DNA from: Tolypothrix sp. FACHB-123
Lineage (GTDB): Bacteria; Cyanobacteriota; Cyanobacteriia; Cyanobacteriales; Nostocaceae
Length of the DNA: 64,000 nt
Reading direction: 5' to 3'
NCBI RefSeq assembly: GCF_014697075.1
Contig: NZ_JACJRE010000012.1
Coordinates: 62,001-126,000, forward strand
In this document: piece after piece, positions 28,409 through 37,735 of the stretch
Layout: each line of letters begins with the position of its first letter
Numbering within the stretch: position 1 is the stretch's first letter
Translations under genes and position numbers: made by a program
The notes under the pieces: model-generated
What the model was told of the DNA's origin: nothing
The model's database searches: none
Seen by the model: the letters and a program-made list of their open reading frames with translations, nothing else

Positions 28409-28909
28409 ATGAGCCAACTGGAGAAAGTTCAAGCTGAGTACGAAAAATTTGCCGAACAATTTACAAGCGTAATTATTAGTACCGTTAATGAAGCGGGAAT
28501 ACCTAATGCTAGCTATGCTCCCTTTGTGATGGATAGGGCGCAAAATATTTATATCTACGTTAGCGGACTGGCGACGCATACTAAAAATATTTATACCAAT
28601 CCTCATGTTTGTGTTTTATTTATTGAAGATGAAAGCCAGACTAATCAAATTTTTGCCCGTCGGCGTTTAAGTTTTGATTGTCAAGCAAGTTTAATTGAAC
28701 GGGACACTGACCAATGGAATCAAATTGTTGAGCAATTTCAACAGCGGTTTGGGGAAATTATTGAACTGTTGCGTAGCTTAAATGACTTCCGCGTTTTCCA
28801 ATTAACTCCTAGGGAAGGTCGTTTTGTCGTCGGTTTTGGGGCTGCTTATCATATTAGTGGAGATAATCTCCAGCAACTTGTGCAAATTACTGGCAAGGAT
28901 GAAAAGTGA
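28409..28909 (+). CDS. HugZ-like pyridoxamine 5'-phosphate oxidase-fold protein
   Basis: 166 residues with a split-barrel FMN-binding fold: VIISTVNEAGIPNASYAPFV, then YIYVSGLATHTKNIYTNPHV and ARRRLSFDCQASLIERD. The C-terminal GRFVVGFGAAYHISGD is typical of the HugZ/HutZ heme-degradation branch, where a His near the C-terminus (here in YHISGD) binds heme. The role is probably heme oxygenase-like or a flavin reductase; the substrate is not proven. Directly after its stop is a GGGCATGG/GGGCATTG heptamer run (28913-28941). Confidence 0.8.
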   Translation: MSQLEKVQAEYEKFAEQFTSVIISTVNEAGIPNASYAPFVMDRAQNIYIYVSGLATHTKNIYTNPHVCVLFIEDESQTNQIFARRRLSFDCQASLIERDTDQWNQIVEQFQQRFGEIIELLRSLNDFRVFQLTPREGRFVVGFGAAYHISGDNLQQLVQITGKDEK

Positions 28910-29071
28910 AATGGGGCATTGGGCATGGGGCATTGGGCATGGAAAAGAGAGATTTTTATGTCCTCGTAGTGGTATCGATTGCATTACTGTCTAGTTGGTG
29001 ACAAGTTACCCTGAGGATGTCTAGATAATTCATAACTCATAATTCATAATTAATAATTCATAATTAATTTT

Positions 29072-29959
29072 ATGCTTCAGTTCCAACCTCCTGGCTTTGG
29101 GCACAAAGTGATTCATACCTCATTGGGGGCAATGGTTTACTATACCCAAACAACTGCACCGTGGGCGATCGCTGATACTGAAGATTTACCCCCTTTGCTG
29201 TTTTTGCATAACTTTGGTGGCGGTGCATCAGCCTACGAATGGTCTAAAGTTTATCCGGCTTTTGCTTCCAGTTACCGGATATTAGCCCCAGATTTAATTG
29301 GTTGGGGAGATTCTGCCCATCCTGTGTGGGATTATCAAATTAAAGATTATCTCAATGCGATCGCAGAATTTATCGGCAAAACTTGTCGTCAAAAAGTATC
29401 TGTTGTCGCTTCATCCTTAACAGCAGCTTTCACTATTCGCCTGGCTATTACCCAGCCTGAGTTATTCGAGTCTCTATTTTTAGTATGTCCTTCCGGTTTT
29501 GATGATTTTGGACAAGGCGCAGGACGGAGATTGCCCTTGTCAGTCATCAATACACCATTGTTGGATAATTTAATTTATGCGATCGGTGCAGAAAATGAGT
29601 TTGCCGTGCGTAACTTTCTGCAAAGTTTTCTGTTTGCTAAGCCAGAACGAGTTTCTCAAGAAATGGTGCAAGCTTATTTAACCTCTGCCCAACAGCCTAA
29701 TGCTAAATTTTCCGCCTTGGCATTTTTGCGAGGTGACTTGTATTTTGATTTAACCTTATATATTCAGCAACTCAAAATTCCCACAATGTTTTTTTGGGGA
29801 GAAAAGGCGCAATTTACCAGCATTAAATTGGGTAGAAGGTTAGCCAATTTAAATTACGGGGCAATTCGCAAATTTTATGAAATAGCAGATACGGGCATAT
29901 TACCCCATCTAGAAATGCCAGAGGTATTCATTGGGCTGTTACAGCAGCATTTAAATTGA
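29072..29959 (+). CDS. Alpha/beta hydrolase
   Basis: 295 residues. LLFLHNFGGGASAYEW is the oxyanion-loop region and RILAPDLIGWGDS the following strand. The nucleophile elbow is VVASSLTAAF, so the usual GxSxG is A-S-S-L-T. The terminal histidine is in GILPHLEMPEVF. The fold and order match cyanobacterial hydrolases often annotated as haloalkane dehalogenase- or esterase-like. Substrate unknown. It is preceded by an AT-rich TCATAAT repeat (29030-29068). Confidence 0.85.
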   Translation: MLQFQPPGFGHKVIHTSLGAMVYYTQTTAPWAIADTEDLPPLLFLHNFGGGASAYEWSKVYPAFASSYRILAPDLIGWGDSAHPVWDYQIKDYLNAIAEFIGKTCRQKVSVVASSLTAAFTIRLAITQPELFESLFLVCPSGFDDFGQGAGRRLPLSVINTPLLDNLIYAIGAENEFAVRNFLQSFLFAKPERVSQEMVQAYLTSAQQPNAKFSALAFLRGDLYFDLTLYIQQLKIPTMFFWGEKAQFTSIKLGRRLANLNYGAIRKFYEIADTGILPHLEMPEVFIGLLQQHLN

Positions 29960-30695
29960 CATTAAAAGTAATTTAGCGCTTAGATGCACCTAATTATACT
30001 AAAATATTGTTTAGTCTAGTTCATTAGACTTAAACCATTAGCATGGGAATTCACAGGAATTGATATCCAAGTTTCCAGTTGCAAGATATAAGTCAGCTAA
30101 TATTGCTTGTATTTTGAGATACAACGTATAAGCAACAGCAACAAGCTTAAAAACTAGTTTTTCTGTATATTTAACCATCAGTTTATATTTTAAATGATGG
30201 TTCATCTGCCATATTTTATTTGCGGCTGAACGCAATAATTCGTGAACTTATCATTAGTTTTTCAACTTCAAAATCAACTTTTAATATTAGTAACCTCATT
30301 AAAAATTGATGCTTTTGCTTCATTTAAGTGTTGTATTAATGGTGATTATTCAGGCTCAAACCCCGATTTTAGCATGATTTGCCTGTTTATCGATGATATA
30401 TTGGCTATATCATTGATGATATCTATATCAATCATCAGCATTTATATAGATATCAAATTTGATTTAATTCAAAAATTAAGAAATAATAAACACGTAAGTA
30501 TAGCTCTGTCTAACTGCAAAAATTTTCAATTGCTCAATTTACAAATTTTATTTAGTTAAATAGTTTTTAGAAAAGATGGCACAAAACAAAACAAGGTATA
30601 ATGTTTTACCTAATAGCTCGACTGTAGCGAGCGGTGTTGGGGGTAGACATACTTTGCAACGGGGAACGTCCAATGCTGCTCAGTCAATCGCGACA
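29960..30695. other. AT-rich spacer with ATC/GAT palindromes, no clear gene
   Basis: Several open frames of 65-105 codons on both strands have no recognisable domain and biased AT-rich composition. At 30385-30460 there are overlapping GATATC/ATATCGAT palindromes. The segment 30576-30695 is in frame with the aldo/keto reductase relic but does not look like that family. Confidence 0.4.
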
Positions 30696-30996
30696 ATGCT
30701 ACAGCGAGTGCTAAGACTCACGGGTGTAAAAGTTTCTATTTTTGGATTGGGAAGTGCAAGTATACAAACACGACTCAATCAATAAAGATAGAGAAGCTGA
30801 TGCTTTAAGAATCATTCAAACAGCGTTTGAATTCGGTATTCAGTATGTTGATACTGCTGCTAGCTACGGAGCGAAGGAAATTTTTTAGCTATTAAGACTG
30901 AAGAAAAAGATAGGGATAGCATCTGGCGAAAATTGGAGCGTTCTCTGCAACGATTTAATACCAATTTTTTAGACTTGTGGCAGTTGCATAGGGTTT
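30696..30996 (+). pseudogene. Aldo/keto reductase relic
   Basis: Pieces of the N-terminal half of an aldo/keto reductase are readable in different frames. LTGVKVSIFGLGSAS comes first; after a frameshift, DREADALRIIQTAFEFG and IQYVDTAASYGA follow; after a stop and an internal deletion come IKTEEKDRDSIWRKLERSLQ and FNTNFLDLWQLHRV. The region normally joining the last two pieces and the whole C-terminal half are missing. It is a clear decayed gene directly upstream of the ABC transporter. Confidence 0.85.
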
Positions 30997-31122
30997 ATTT
31001 ACGCAAACATATACAGCTATTTAGCTAGCCAAATACACCATTGTTATACTTCCTGCAAGTATAAAATAACTTGTTTGTTTTATCTGAATTTATTCTTTAA
31101 ACCCACAAATCATTTTGCGCTT

Positions 31123-32811
31123 ATGAATCCCAAAAAATATCTAAAAAATAAGTTTAATATTTTCCATAAATTTTGGGCAATTGCTCAACTTTACTGGTCA
31201 AGTAAGGAAAAATGGGGCGCAATCTTTTCCATTTTTCTGCTCTTGGCATTGTTGCAATTATCTACACAAATAAATGTCTTTGCTAACACTCAACAAGGTA
31301 ATTTTGTTTCCGCTCTGGCAGATAAAGATACTCAGAGATTTTGGACAAGCATAGGCATATTTATAGGCTTGCGGGTTGTTTTAGCTATAGTGAGAGTTTG
31401 GTACATTTATGTCCGGTTTAAACCGATTCTAGCTTGGCGATTGTGGTTAACTAATCATTTCATTGATAAATATTTAAATAAACGTTCTTTTTATGAAATA
31501 AATCATTTAAAAAAAGAAATTGATAACCCAGATCAGCGTATAGCTGAAGATATCCAAGGTTTTACGGAAGTTTCAATTTCTATATTTTTAGATCTTTTTA
31601 ATACTTGTTTACAAATTATTGCTTTTAGTGGAGTTCTCTGGGGTATTTCACCTACTCTGATGATTTTTTTAATCATTTATGCTGGCGGTGGTACTCTAAT
31701 CTCACTTGGTTTCTTTGGCAAAAGACTAGTTAATATTAATGTCGAGCAGCAGAGAAAAGAAGGTGATTTTCGCTTTGGTTTAGTTCGTCTGCGAGAGAAT
31801 GCTGAATCAGTAGCTTTTTATCGCGGAGAAGCACAGGAAATAAACTTGCTCCAATCCTTATTTAAGCGAGTATTTAATAATTTCCAGACTTGGATAATGT
31901 GGCAACAAGTATATTTTGGTGCTTTCATGAGAGCTTATGATATTATTCCCCCAATTCTACCTGCATTGGTTCTAGCTCCCAATGTTCTAGCTGGAGAATT
32001 AGAAGTAGGAAAGATTACAGAAACAGCAGGAGCATTTATGGCTCTTAACGGAGCTTTGTATGTTCTTGTCAGAAGGTTTGAAAATTTGACTGGTTTAGGT
32101 GCAGGAATTGAGCGTTTGTTTGAATTTTATAATTGCTTGGAACAGCCAGAAAGAGAAATTCAGCAACGGGTAGCGCAGTATAAAACTATTAATATTATAG
32201 AACAGAACCTTTTAGCTGTTGAAAATTTAACTTTGTATACGCCAAATTATCAGAGAGTTTTATTTAATGATATTTCATTTGCCTTGGAACCTGGACAAGG
32301 ACTCTTAATTAAAGGTACTAGTGGCTGTGGGAAAAGTTCTTTATTAAGAGCGATCGCCGGATTATGGCATTCTGGTACAGGTACAATTATTAGACCAAAA
32401 TTAGAGGAAATTCTTTTCTTACCTCAACGCCCTTATATGGTTTTGGGTAATCTCCGCAATCAGCTAATCTATCCTCAACTCACTGTTGATTTAACTGATG
32501 ATGAACTTTGTCAAGTATTACAACAAGTCAATCTACCAAATTTAGTGGAAAGATTTGGCAGTTTTGATGTGGAAAAAGACTGGTCTGATGTGCTATCTCT
32601 AGGAGAACAACAGCGTATTGCTTTTGCTCGCTTGATGATTACCAAGCCAAAGTATGTGATTTTAGATGAAGCTACTAGCGCTTTAGATATAGAAAACGAA
32701 GGCAATTTATATCAATATCTAGTAGATACACGCACAACTTTTATCAGTGTCGGTCATCGTCCTACTCTGTTGAAATATCACCAATTCACTTTAGAATTGA
32801 TTAATTCATAA
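31123..32811 (+). CDS. ABC transporter, fused permease/ATPase (SbmA/YddA/ABCD type)
   Basis: 562 residues from the ATG at 31123 (an upstream TTG at 31075 is less likely). The permease domain has about five membrane segments, including WGAIFSIFLLLALLQLS, with an EDIQGFTE motif as in the ABC_membrane_2 (SbmA/YddA, peroxisomal ABCD) family. The ATPase has Walker A GTSGCGKSS (398), signature LSLGEQQRIA (491) and Walker B VILDEATSALD (~512). A homodimeric transporter is expected; cyanobacterial homologues are largely uncharacterised, and vitamin, peptide or fatty-acyl cargo are all possible. It ends in tandem TAA TAA stops followed in frame by a 21-bp repeat. Confidence 0.88.
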   Translation: MNPKKYLKNKFNIFHKFWAIAQLYWSSKEKWGAIFSIFLLLALLQLSTQINVFANTQQGNFVSALADKDTQRFWTSIGIFIGLRVVLAIVRVWYIYVRFKPILAWRLWLTNHFIDKYLNKRSFYEINHLKKEIDNPDQRIAEDIQGFTEVSISIFLDLFNTCLQIIAFSGVLWGISPTLMIFLIIYAGGGTLISLGFFGKRLVNINVEQQRKEGDFRFGLVRLRENAESVAFYRGEAQEINLLQSLFKRVFNNFQTWIMWQQVYFGAFMRAYDIIPPILPALVLAPNVLAGELEVGKITETAGAFMALNGALYVLVRRFENLTGLGAGIERLFEFYNCLEQPEREIQQRVAQYKTINIIEQNLLAVENLTLYTPNYQRVLFNDISFALEPGQGLLIKGTSGCGKSSLLRAIAGLWHSGTGTIIRPKLEEILFLPQRPYMVLGNLRNQLIYPQLTVDLTDDELCQVLQQVNLPNLVERFGSFDVEKDWSDVLSLGEQQRIAFARLMITKPKYVILDEATSALDIENEGNLYQYLVDTRTTFISVGHRPTLLKYHQFTLELINS

Positions 32812-32821
32812 TAACTCGATA

Positions 32822-32926
32822 TTGACGACGATCAAAACGACTTTGATGACGATCAAAACGACTTTGACGACGATCAAAACGATATTGACGACGATCAAAA
32901 CGACTTTGATGACGATCAAAACGATA
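32822..32926 (+). repeat. Five 21-bp tandem repeats behind the ABC transporter stop
   Basis: Five units TTGAYGACGATCAAAACGAYW lie 10 bp after the double stop. In the same frame as the transporter they read DDDQND followed by F or I, and the frame remains open to a stop near 32995. No start codon precedes the repeat in that frame. A hairpin (32951-32983) follows. Confidence 0.9.
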
Positions 32927-32950
32927 TTACTGTTAAAACATCGAACAAAA

Positions 32951-32983
32951 ATATCCCCAACTTTTCCACGAAGTCGGGGATAT
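32951..32983 (+). terminator. Hairpin after the ABC transporter
   Basis: ATATCCCCAAC and GTCGGGGATAT pair over 11 bp (one wobble) around an 11-nt loop. It lacks a long T-run but is well placed as a terminator between the transporter and the convergent Tudor-knot gene. Confidence 0.5.
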
Positions 32984-33049
32984 CAGCAAATTCTTAATTA
33001 CCAATTACGTAGCGCTTTGGGCTTCCCGCAGGGTATTACGAATTATGAA

Positions 33050-34360
33050 TTATCTAATTTCTTCCAAATCTACCCACTCATCATAAGAAGAGTCGTAATC
33101 TAGGTAATGCACATAGTATTGCTGACCTTGGATTTTCTCAATACTGGCGGAATACCAATCTTCGTTTTCCTCATCCCAAACTTTGACTTTTTGCTTTACT
33201 GCAAAGCCATTCTGATCGCTTGCACCATGTTCGCGTAACCGAATCTCATCTTCGCCTACCCATTCGTTGTAGGATGAACCATAGCCGAGGTAATGCACAA
33301 AGAACTGGTCGTTTTCAACTTTCTCAATGGTGGCTTGATACCAATCTTCTTCATCTTCATCCCAAACTTCTACAGTTTTATTGACTGCATATTCACCACT
33401 AGCAGATTTTGCAGCGGATGCGGATGAATTATCTCGCATAGGTTGAGGTGACTCTTGTGCTAGTTCCGCTTTCACTAAGGAATGCGATCGCACAATCACA
33501 GCCCGCGCTACAGTTTGAATACCTGTATGCTCGTAGTAATTGGTAGCTTGATCCAAGAATGCAGCCACGAAATCTAAGTTATCATCAGCAATTTGGATAA
33601 AATTACCTAAATGACTAAACAAAGATTGGGGAGTTACACCAGTCTTCGCCACTAAGCCATTCATCCAACCTTGAACCGAGTTAAAAGCTTGAGTAATAAA
33701 GCCAAATTTCTCTGTCGCATTATTACCTGGTAAAGAGTTGCTAACTGCTGAAAACACAGGATTTTGCGCGACTACATTAGCGTCAGTACCGCTAATAATA
33801 GTGTGAATCTTGGTGAGGAAATCAGGGCCTAAAGGTAGCAATCCATCTAGACAAACTAAAGCTACCATCCGGGTTAAGGATGCATCTTTATAGTTTTCAC
33901 TTAAAGTAGCTGCAAATGCTTGAGGATTGGGGCTAGGAAGTCCGTTGAGTTTAGAGAAAGCGATGATTTCAACAGCGATTTTTAAGACTAAATCTATAGT
34001 TTGAGTTAAATCTGCTTTGGGAGTGATATTACTTAAAAAACCGAGAAAAGCAATTTTTTCGCCAACCTTGTTAGCTAAAGCTGCTGTAGCCATAGCCGTG
34101 TCGGCTTTATCGATAGTTTGATAAAGTTTGATAGCAGTTTGATAGCCATTTTGAGGATCGTGATAGAGAGAGACAGCGCGATCGCGAATTTTTTGAATAA
34201 CTTTAGCGTCAGTTTCTCCCGTGATTGTACGGATATTATTATCAAACCCTACCAAGTTGTTCCATTGACCTGGAGCTACATAATCGAGAGCCTTCAATAC
34301 CTTGACAGTAATGTTGTCTGATGGTAATTCGTCAACCAATTGAATAATTGACTTATCCAT
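33050..34360 (-). CDS. Protein with two C-terminal Tudor-knot/chromo-barrel-like domains
   Basis: 436 residues. The first ~300 are alpha-helical, without signal peptide or clear membrane segment, and are not assigned to a family. Two tandem copies of a small beta-barrel follow at 326-375 and 388-436: VWDEDEEDWYQATIEKV...HYLGYGSSYNEWV and VWDEENEDWYSASIEKI...HYLDYDSSYDEWV. The W-x6-WY-x-A-x-I-x-K...VHYLxYxxSYxEWV pattern is that of Tudor-knot or chromo-barrel domains, best known from eukaryotic chromatin proteins such as MOF/MSL3. Binding of a methylated or nucleic-acid ligand is speculation. It converges with the ABC transporter gene. Confidence 0.8.
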   Translation of the reverse strand: MDKSIIQLVDELPSDNITVKVLKALDYVAPGQWNNLVGFDNNIRTITGETDAKVIQKIRDRAVSLYHDPQNGYQTAIKLYQTIDKADTAMATAALANKVGEKIAFLGFLSNITPKADLTQTIDLVLKIAVEIIAFSKLNGLPSPNPQAFAATLSENYKDASLTRMVALVCLDGLLPLGPDFLTKIHTIISGTDANVVAQNPVFSAVSNSLPGNNATEKFGFITQAFNSVQGWMNGLVAKTGVTPQSLFSHLGNFIQIADDNLDFVAAFLDQATNYYEHTGIQTVARAVIVRSHSLVKAELAQESPQPMRDNSSASAAKSASGEYAVNKTVEVWDEDEEDWYQATIEKVENDQFFVHYLGYGSSYNEWVGEDEIRLREHGASDQNGFAVKQKVKVWDEENEDWYSASIEKIQGQQYYVHYLDYDSSYDEWVDLEEIR

Positions 34361-34514
34361 GAATCAATCCTCTAAACCCAAAAAAACTATAGTAATCGAT
34401 TATACTCATGGTTTTGGGGATATGTCGCTAGTAGTCTGGGCACCACCACCTAGAGAAATGATTAAGAACCATGCTAAATTTCATACCAAGTTGCAAAATG
34501 AATGCGAAAAATGG

Positions 34515-34566
34515 TAAGTAAAGGAATAGCATTGCCATGCCCCTACAATATTGATGTACCGCAAAC
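34515..34566. repeat. Degenerate dispersed repeat
   Basis: Contains GCATTGCCATGCCCCTACAA and ends in TACCGCAAAC. It matches the repeat at 28181-28232 across about 50 bp with drift. The GGCATTGCC/GCCATGCCCCTAC core is typical of cyanobacterial intergenic palindromes. Confidence 0.5.
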
Positions 34567-34576
34567 ATGATTTAAA

Positions 34577-35404
34577 TTAGACTACCCATAATTGAGGATT
34601 CACCTGATAATAGCGTTGCAACAACTCATACAATGCCGGATGCTGCTGTAGTAATTCCCTTGGTTTCTCAAAGAAAGTTTCTGTAGCGACAGCAAAGAAT
34701 TCTGCGGGATTTGTCGCACCATAACTATCAAGAACTGAGTGCAAGCCATTATCTACATCATCACAAAGCCGCTGATATTCTGCTGTCATCACCTGCGCCC
34801 AAATTGCATAATCTGATTTTTTTGGTAAAATCGGCACGCCCTCCGCTTTACCATCTTCTTGATCTAATTGATGGGCAAATTCATGTAACACTACATTCCG
34901 TCCATCATGCCAATTGCTCATGTCTTGTTGCACTTGTGCCCAAGATAAAATTAATTGATCGCGAGTCCAAGATTCACCCAGTTTGGCTACCCGCTTTTCG
35001 GCAATAAAATAACTGCCAGTAGATACAGTTTCAGTTACCACATAGGTATTGGTATAAATTAAAATCGAACGCAATTTAGGAAAATATTCTGTTCTTTCAT
35101 TTAATAACAGTAAACAGGCAAAAGCCGCAATTGTTAATTTCATTTCTGGCGTTACCTGTAATCCTTGACAGCCAATAAATTGTTTTTCTAATAAGAATAC
35201 TTGAATATGACCTTGTAGTCGTCTGCGTTCTTCTGGAGTTAGACGAAGATAAATAGGTAGATTATTTTCTAGAGTTGCTTGCCAAAGAGGTGGAAAAGAA
35301 CGATGTTTAATCCGATTTCGCCGCTGTTTAGTCAGTAAAGGACTGATGAGAATAGTAGTGACAATCAGCCCCAAAATTATAAAAATAATAATTGTTGCAC
35401 CCAT
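34577..35404 (-). CDS. M90-family (MtfA-like) zinc peptidase
   Basis: 275 residues with one N-terminal membrane anchor (IIIFIILGLIVTTILISPLL) and a soluble zinc-peptidase domain. HEFAH at 174-178 supplies two zinc-binding His and the catalytic Glu, and the downstream NPAEFFAVATETFF provides the third ligand region typical of MtfA. E. coli MtfA modulates sugar-uptake regulation by binding Mlc; a cyanobacterial target is unknown. It lies 117 bp upstream of the glucan phosphorylase stop on the same strand. Confidence 0.88.
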   Translation of the reverse strand: MGATIIIFIILGLIVTTILISPLLTKQRRNRIKHRSFPPLWQATLENNLPIYLRLTPEERRRLQGHIQVFLLEKQFIGCQGLQVTPEMKLTIAAFACLLLLNERTEYFPKLRSILIYTNTYVVTETVSTGSYFIAEKRVAKLGESWTRDQLILSWAQVQQDMSNWHDGRNVVLHEFAHQLDQEDGKAEGVPILPKKSDYAIWAQVMTAEYQRLCDDVDNGLHSVLDSYGATNPAEFFAVATETFFEKPRELLQQHPALYELLQRYYQVNPQLWVV

Positions 35405-35452
35405 GAGCTTTTAATCAATGGTTGGCTTATTTACATCTTGTCACCTGGCAAC

Positions 35453-35482
35453 AAAAAAAAGGGGTAGGTAACCCACCCCTTT
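35453..35482 (-). terminator. Intrinsic terminator of the glucan phosphorylase gene
   Basis: On the minus strand AAAGGGGTGGG and CCTACCCCTTT form an 11-bp stem (one mismatch) with a 3-nt loop, followed by a run of T. It lies about 40 bp after the phosphorylase stop. Confidence 0.8.
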
Positions 35483-35521
35483 GTTTAACCATGAAACCCA
35501 AACTTTCTCAACCAAAACTTT

Positions 35522-37735
35522 CTAAACGAGAACTTTCGCCAAAATCGGTTCTACGCGGGTAGCAATTTCTGGTACATACACCTGTGAAACGTAGTCTGCA
35601 ATCATCCTGTCGGTGTTGAAAAGCGGACAATTGGTTTTAATCGACGCTTTCATCATCTGCACCCAACGGGGGGAAACACCTTGAGAATTTTGCTCGTAAT
35701 ATAGAGGAACGATTTCTTCTTCTAGGAGTTGATAAAGCGATCGCGAATCAATACCATCTTGCAATTCTTGATCGCTAGTGTGGGCATCTTCACCAATTGC
35801 CCAACCGTTAAGTCCTTTACCATTGCTATCGGCTTTGTAGCCTTCGCACCACCAACCATCAAGGACGCTGCAATTTAAACCACCGTTAAAGCAAACTTTT
35901 TGTCCGCTAGTACCGGAAGCTTCAAGAGGACGACGGGGATTGTTCAGCCACACATCGACACCTTGTACCAGTTTTTGTCCGGTGTAAATATCATAATCTT
36001 CAATAAAGGCGACTCGGTTCTTAATCGCTTCGTGGTGACACCATTCCATTAATCTTTGGATAATCCGTTTACCTTCTTCATCGGCTGGGTGGGCTTTACC
36101 TGCAAAGATAATTTGTACGGGACGGTTGGCGTTACCAAAAATCTTTAATGCCCGTTCGGCATCGCGTAAAATTAAATCTCCCCGTTTGTAAGGGCTAAAA
36201 CGTCGCGCAAAGCCAATAGTCAAGATATCGGGATCGAGTAAGGTAGCAGCGGCTTGGATAGATTCGTAACTTTCACCTCGTTGTTCTCTGGCTTTTTTGA
36301 CTTTATAACGAGTATAGGCAATGAGTCTTTCTTTTAATACTCGATGTCGCCACCACAGTTCTTCATCAGGAATTGCATCCACCTTCGCCCAGGTTTCGGC
36401 GTTCATGGCTTGGCTTTTCCAGTCTTCTCCTAAATAGTTATTGTATAAGTCACCTAATAAAGGAGCAGTCCAAGTGGGTGCGTGAACGCCATTAGTAATG
36501 TAACCAATGGGGACTTTATTTTCGGAATGTTGGGGATAAAGGACTGTCCACATTTTGCGAGAAACTTGCCCGTGTAATTCACTGACGCCATTGCAAGCCC
36601 TTGTCATCCGCAAGGCTAAAACAGTCATCCCGAATGGTTCCCAGGGATCGCCCAATCTTCTCGCACCTAATGCCAAAAATTGTTCGCGAGAAAGGCGCAA
36701 TTGCGGCCAGTACTGGGCAAAGAAAGAGTCGATTAAATCGGGGGAGAAGACATCATGTCCGGCGGGAACTGGTGTATGGGTAGTGAAGACACAGCGATCG
36801 CGGACTGTGGCTTCAATGTCATAAAATGATTTACCAGTCCGTTCGATTTCCAACCGGGCGACTTCTAATGTACAGAAAGCGGCGTGTCCTTCGTTGAGGT
36901 GATAGACAGCAGGTTGAATTCCCAAAGCTTCTAGGGCGCGTACACCGCCAATACCTAATACTACTTCTTGGGCGATGCGGGTTTCTAAGTTACCGCCGTA
37001 AAGGTGTCCAGTCAGCCAGCGGTCAATGGGATCGTTGTCTTCGCGATCGCTATCGAGTAAATATAAAGTAACTCTTCCTACTTGTACCTGCCAAATTTGG
37101 ACTTTGACTGTGCGTTGGCGCACTTCTAATTGAATGGTCAGCGGTTCGCCAGTTTGAGTTTTAATTAACTCAATTGGCATGTGCATAAAAGGATTGTCAA
37201 GATAGTAATCTTCTTGCCAGCCATGACGGTTTAAGCGTTGGCGAAAGTATCCTTGGCGATATAACAAGCCTATACCTACCATCGGTACACCCAAATCTGA
37301 AGATGATTTCAGGTGATCCCCGGCGAGAATTCCCAACCCACCGGAGTAAACTGGTAAGGATTCATGAATGCCAAATTCTGCGCAGAAATAAGCTACTGGA
37401 TGTTCTTTGCTCAGTTGCGGTGCAACCTGACTTACCCAGGTTTCTTTTTGTTGTATATATTGGTCAAACTCACGCGCTAAAGCAGATATTTGCTTAAGAT
37501 AAGCAGGATCTTCTGCTAATTGAGTGAGACGTTCGTAACTTGCAGCCTCTAAAATCGCCACTGGATTATGACCGCAGCGTTCCCACTCTTGGGGATCAAT
37601 AGTTTGGAACAAGGAGATGCGATCGCCACTCCAACTCCACCAATAGTTATAAGCCAAATCTGCCAAACGCTTGAGCACAAAAGGCAATTTTTCGCTTAAC
37701 CTTAGCGCTGCTGTCATTGCACTATTATTTGCCAT
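35522..37735 (-). CDS. glgP: Alpha-glucan (glycogen) phosphorylase, DUF3417 type
   Basis: Phosphorolysis of alpha-1,4-glucans to glucose-1-phosphate, PLP-dependent; 737 residues. The N-terminal DUF3417-like block (LAYNYWWSWSGDRISLFQ) marks the short TIGR02094-type phosphorylases rather than the ~840-residue GlgP/MalP type. AYFCAEFGIHESLPVYSGGL and ITNGVHAPTW are conserved core blocks. The PLP lysine is K613 in EASGTSGQKVCFNGGLN. It may act with the debranching-type glucosidase at 58850-61141 in glycogen mobilisation. It is monocistronic, with a terminator at 35453-35482. Confidence 0.92.
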   Translation of the reverse strand: MANNSAMTAALRLSEKLPFVLKRLADLAYNYWWSWSGDRISLFQTIDPQEWERCGHNPVAILEAASYERLTQLAEDPAYLKQISALAREFDQYIQQKETWVSQVAPQLSKEHPVAYFCAEFGIHESLPVYSGGLGILAGDHLKSSSDLGVPMVGIGLLYRQGYFRQRLNRHGWQEDYYLDNPFMHMPIELIKTQTGEPLTIQLEVRQRTVKVQIWQVQVGRVTLYLLDSDREDNDPIDRWLTGHLYGGNLETRIAQEVVLGIGGVRALEALGIQPAVYHLNEGHAAFCTLEVARLEIERTGKSFYDIEATVRDRCVFTTHTPVPAGHDVFSPDLIDSFFAQYWPQLRLSREQFLALGARRLGDPWEPFGMTVLALRMTRACNGVSELHGQVSRKMWTVLYPQHSENKVPIGYITNGVHAPTWTAPLLGDLYNNYLGEDWKSQAMNAETWAKVDAIPDEELWWRHRVLKERLIAYTRYKVKKAREQRGESYESIQAAATLLDPDILTIGFARRFSPYKRGDLILRDAERALKIFGNANRPVQIIFAGKAHPADEEGKRIIQRLMEWCHHEAIKNRVAFIEDYDIYTGQKLVQGVDVWLNNPRRPLEASGTSGQKVCFNGGLNCSVLDGWWCEGYKADSNGKGLNGWAIGEDAHTSDQELQDGIDSRSLYQLLEEEIVPLYYEQNSQGVSPRWVQMMKASIKTNCPLFNTDRMIADYVSQVYVPEIATRVEPILAKVLV

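Noticed and set aside
30038-30559. Open frames of 65 and 105 codons upstream of the reductase relic
   Set aside because: AT-driven frames without ribosome sites or conserved motifs; a transposase remnant was considered but no DDE or other signature was seen.
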